Shown here: positions 20,880 through 21,600 of the stretch, in pieces
Layout: each line of letters starts with the position of its first letter
How positions within the stretch are numbered: the first letter of the stretch is position 1
Source: Rhizophlyctis rosea
Lineage: Eukaryota; Chytridiomycota; Chytridiomycetes; Rhizophlyctidales; Rhizophlyctidaceae
DNA length: 21,600 nt
Direction of reading: 5' to 3'
Assembly: GCA_027596075.1 (NCBI GenBank)
Contig: JADGJC010000510.1
Coordinates: forward strand, 1-21,600
The notes under the pieces: generated by a model
Databases searched by the model: none
What the model was told of the DNA's origin: nothing
What the model saw: the letters and a program-made list of their open reading frames with translations, nothing else
Position numbers and translations under genes: made by a program

Positions 20880-21600
20880 TCTAGATACTCCAAGATGACG
20901 TTTTCGAATATACTGTTTTCAGAACATTGCTATATGCGTAGCCCAACGAACTTATCAATCAAGCCATCAACACGGGATCGGGGCGGTATCCTCGGGACTC
21001 GAAAGCTACGGGCTGAGCAGTGCGGGGGATTTAGGGAAGGGCCCCATCCAGTCAAGGTGTAGCGATTGTAAGCAGAGGTCGGGTAGCGGGAGTTGATGTT
21101 GTTTGCCGGCCGGGGGTTGGTTGGTTGGTTTCGTCTTTTTCAAGTGTCACAGGTTCGCGCGTACTTGAGGCAATCATCGCGGAGGGTATCCCAGAAGAAG
21201 CCGGCAACAGCGATGCGCCAGTCTTTGATACCCGAGGAGTGGCCTCCCGAAATGTGAATGTCGTGCAGGATGTTCTCGCGGACTTTAGGGAGCTTGGGGA
21301 CGCAAAGGCGGCCGGAGACGTAGAGGAGACCATTGGAGGTGAGTTGGACGTTTGGGTAGGAGGTGACGTTGTGGAGGACCTTGGCGAAAATTGGGTCCTT
21401 TGGGTAGGCTTCAACGATCTGGCGCTTGAGGTCGGATTCGAGTTCAGTGACAGCGGATACGGAGCCAGCGTCGACAGGATCAGGGAGTTCAGAGTGGGGG
21501 GACCGGCTAAGAGCGTCGGCGATGCGGTTGAGTCGCCCAGGGATGTGTTGTATGTCAAAGTCAAATTCTGAGAGGAAGTGGATGGCGCGAGCTTGACGGC
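20880..21600 (-). pseudogene. Decayed Ty3/gypsy polyprotein fragment: RNase H end and integrase start
   Basis: The minus frame from 21598 to the TGA at 21140-21142 reads 152 residues. It begins with the RNase H end (FLSEFDFDIQHIPGRLNRIA, followed by DALSR) and a connection segment. Then comes the integrase zinc-binding region, with HDIHISGGHSSGIKDWR and RDDCLKYARTCDT. The stop falls where the last HHCC cysteine is expected. Homology resumes in other frames: KDETNQPTPG at about 21109-21138, then SLHLDWMGPFPKS at about 21030-21065, which contains the first catalytic Asp of integrase. Weaker remnants (YDPVLMA, FENVILEYL) run to about 20880. At least two frameshifts and further stops show it is dead. 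No ATG lies in the main frame, so it continues past the right edge. Fungal retrotransposon origin is certain in type, not in lineage. Confidence 0.88.

Noticed and set aside
21125..21571. 148-codon plus-strand open frame
   Set aside because: It is the antisense shadow of the Ty3/gypsy RNase H-integrase fragment.

Overview
The window looks like nuclear DNA of a fungus with intron-containing genes. Introns are short (mostly 59-171 nt, the longest 294), with GTRNGT-type donors, YAG acceptors and branch sites such as TACTAAC and CTAAT. One gene resembles flagellar microtubule proteins, and there is an F-box/ankyrin protein. Together these suggest a zoosporic, chytrid-like fungus, but this placement is an inference and no sequence search was run. 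All exon models were assembled by hand from splice signals and phase.

Layout. At 1-2621 (minus) lies a nine-exon taxilin gene that runs off the left edge. It is head-to-head, across 781 bp, with a four-exon Get5/Ubl4A-like gene at 3403-4395 (plus). From 4396 to 11539 there is a gene-poor stretch of about 7.1 kb. In it I can support only one 260-bp MITE-like element (9111-9370) with 37-bp terminal inverted repeats and a TA target duplication, plus small hairpins and repeats. At 11540-12794 (minus) is a four-exon gene for a 292-residue protein with S/T-x-Y-x-x-x-F/Y motifs like those of axonemal proteins. After 1.4 kb with ambiguous open frames comes an F-box plus ankyrin-repeat gene (14186-16684, plus). 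It converges on an arrestin-domain gene (16960-18576, minus). An AIG2-like/gamma-glutamylcyclotransferase-fold gene follows at 19567-20337 (plus). The right edge holds a decayed Ty3/gypsy RNase H-integrase fragment (about 20880-21600, minus).

The genes do not form a pathway cluster. The closest link is between taxilin (binds syntaxins in animals) and Get5 (targeting of tail-anchored proteins, which include SNAREs such as syntaxins). The two share one intergenic region.

The most unusual window-wide signal is compositional. Coding exons tend to begin C-rich and end G-rich on the coding strand, with the skew resetting at introns. The gene-poor regions lack this signature, which helped in judging exon models. 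I found no operon-like or defence-like system, CRISPR array, rRNA or convincing tRNA.
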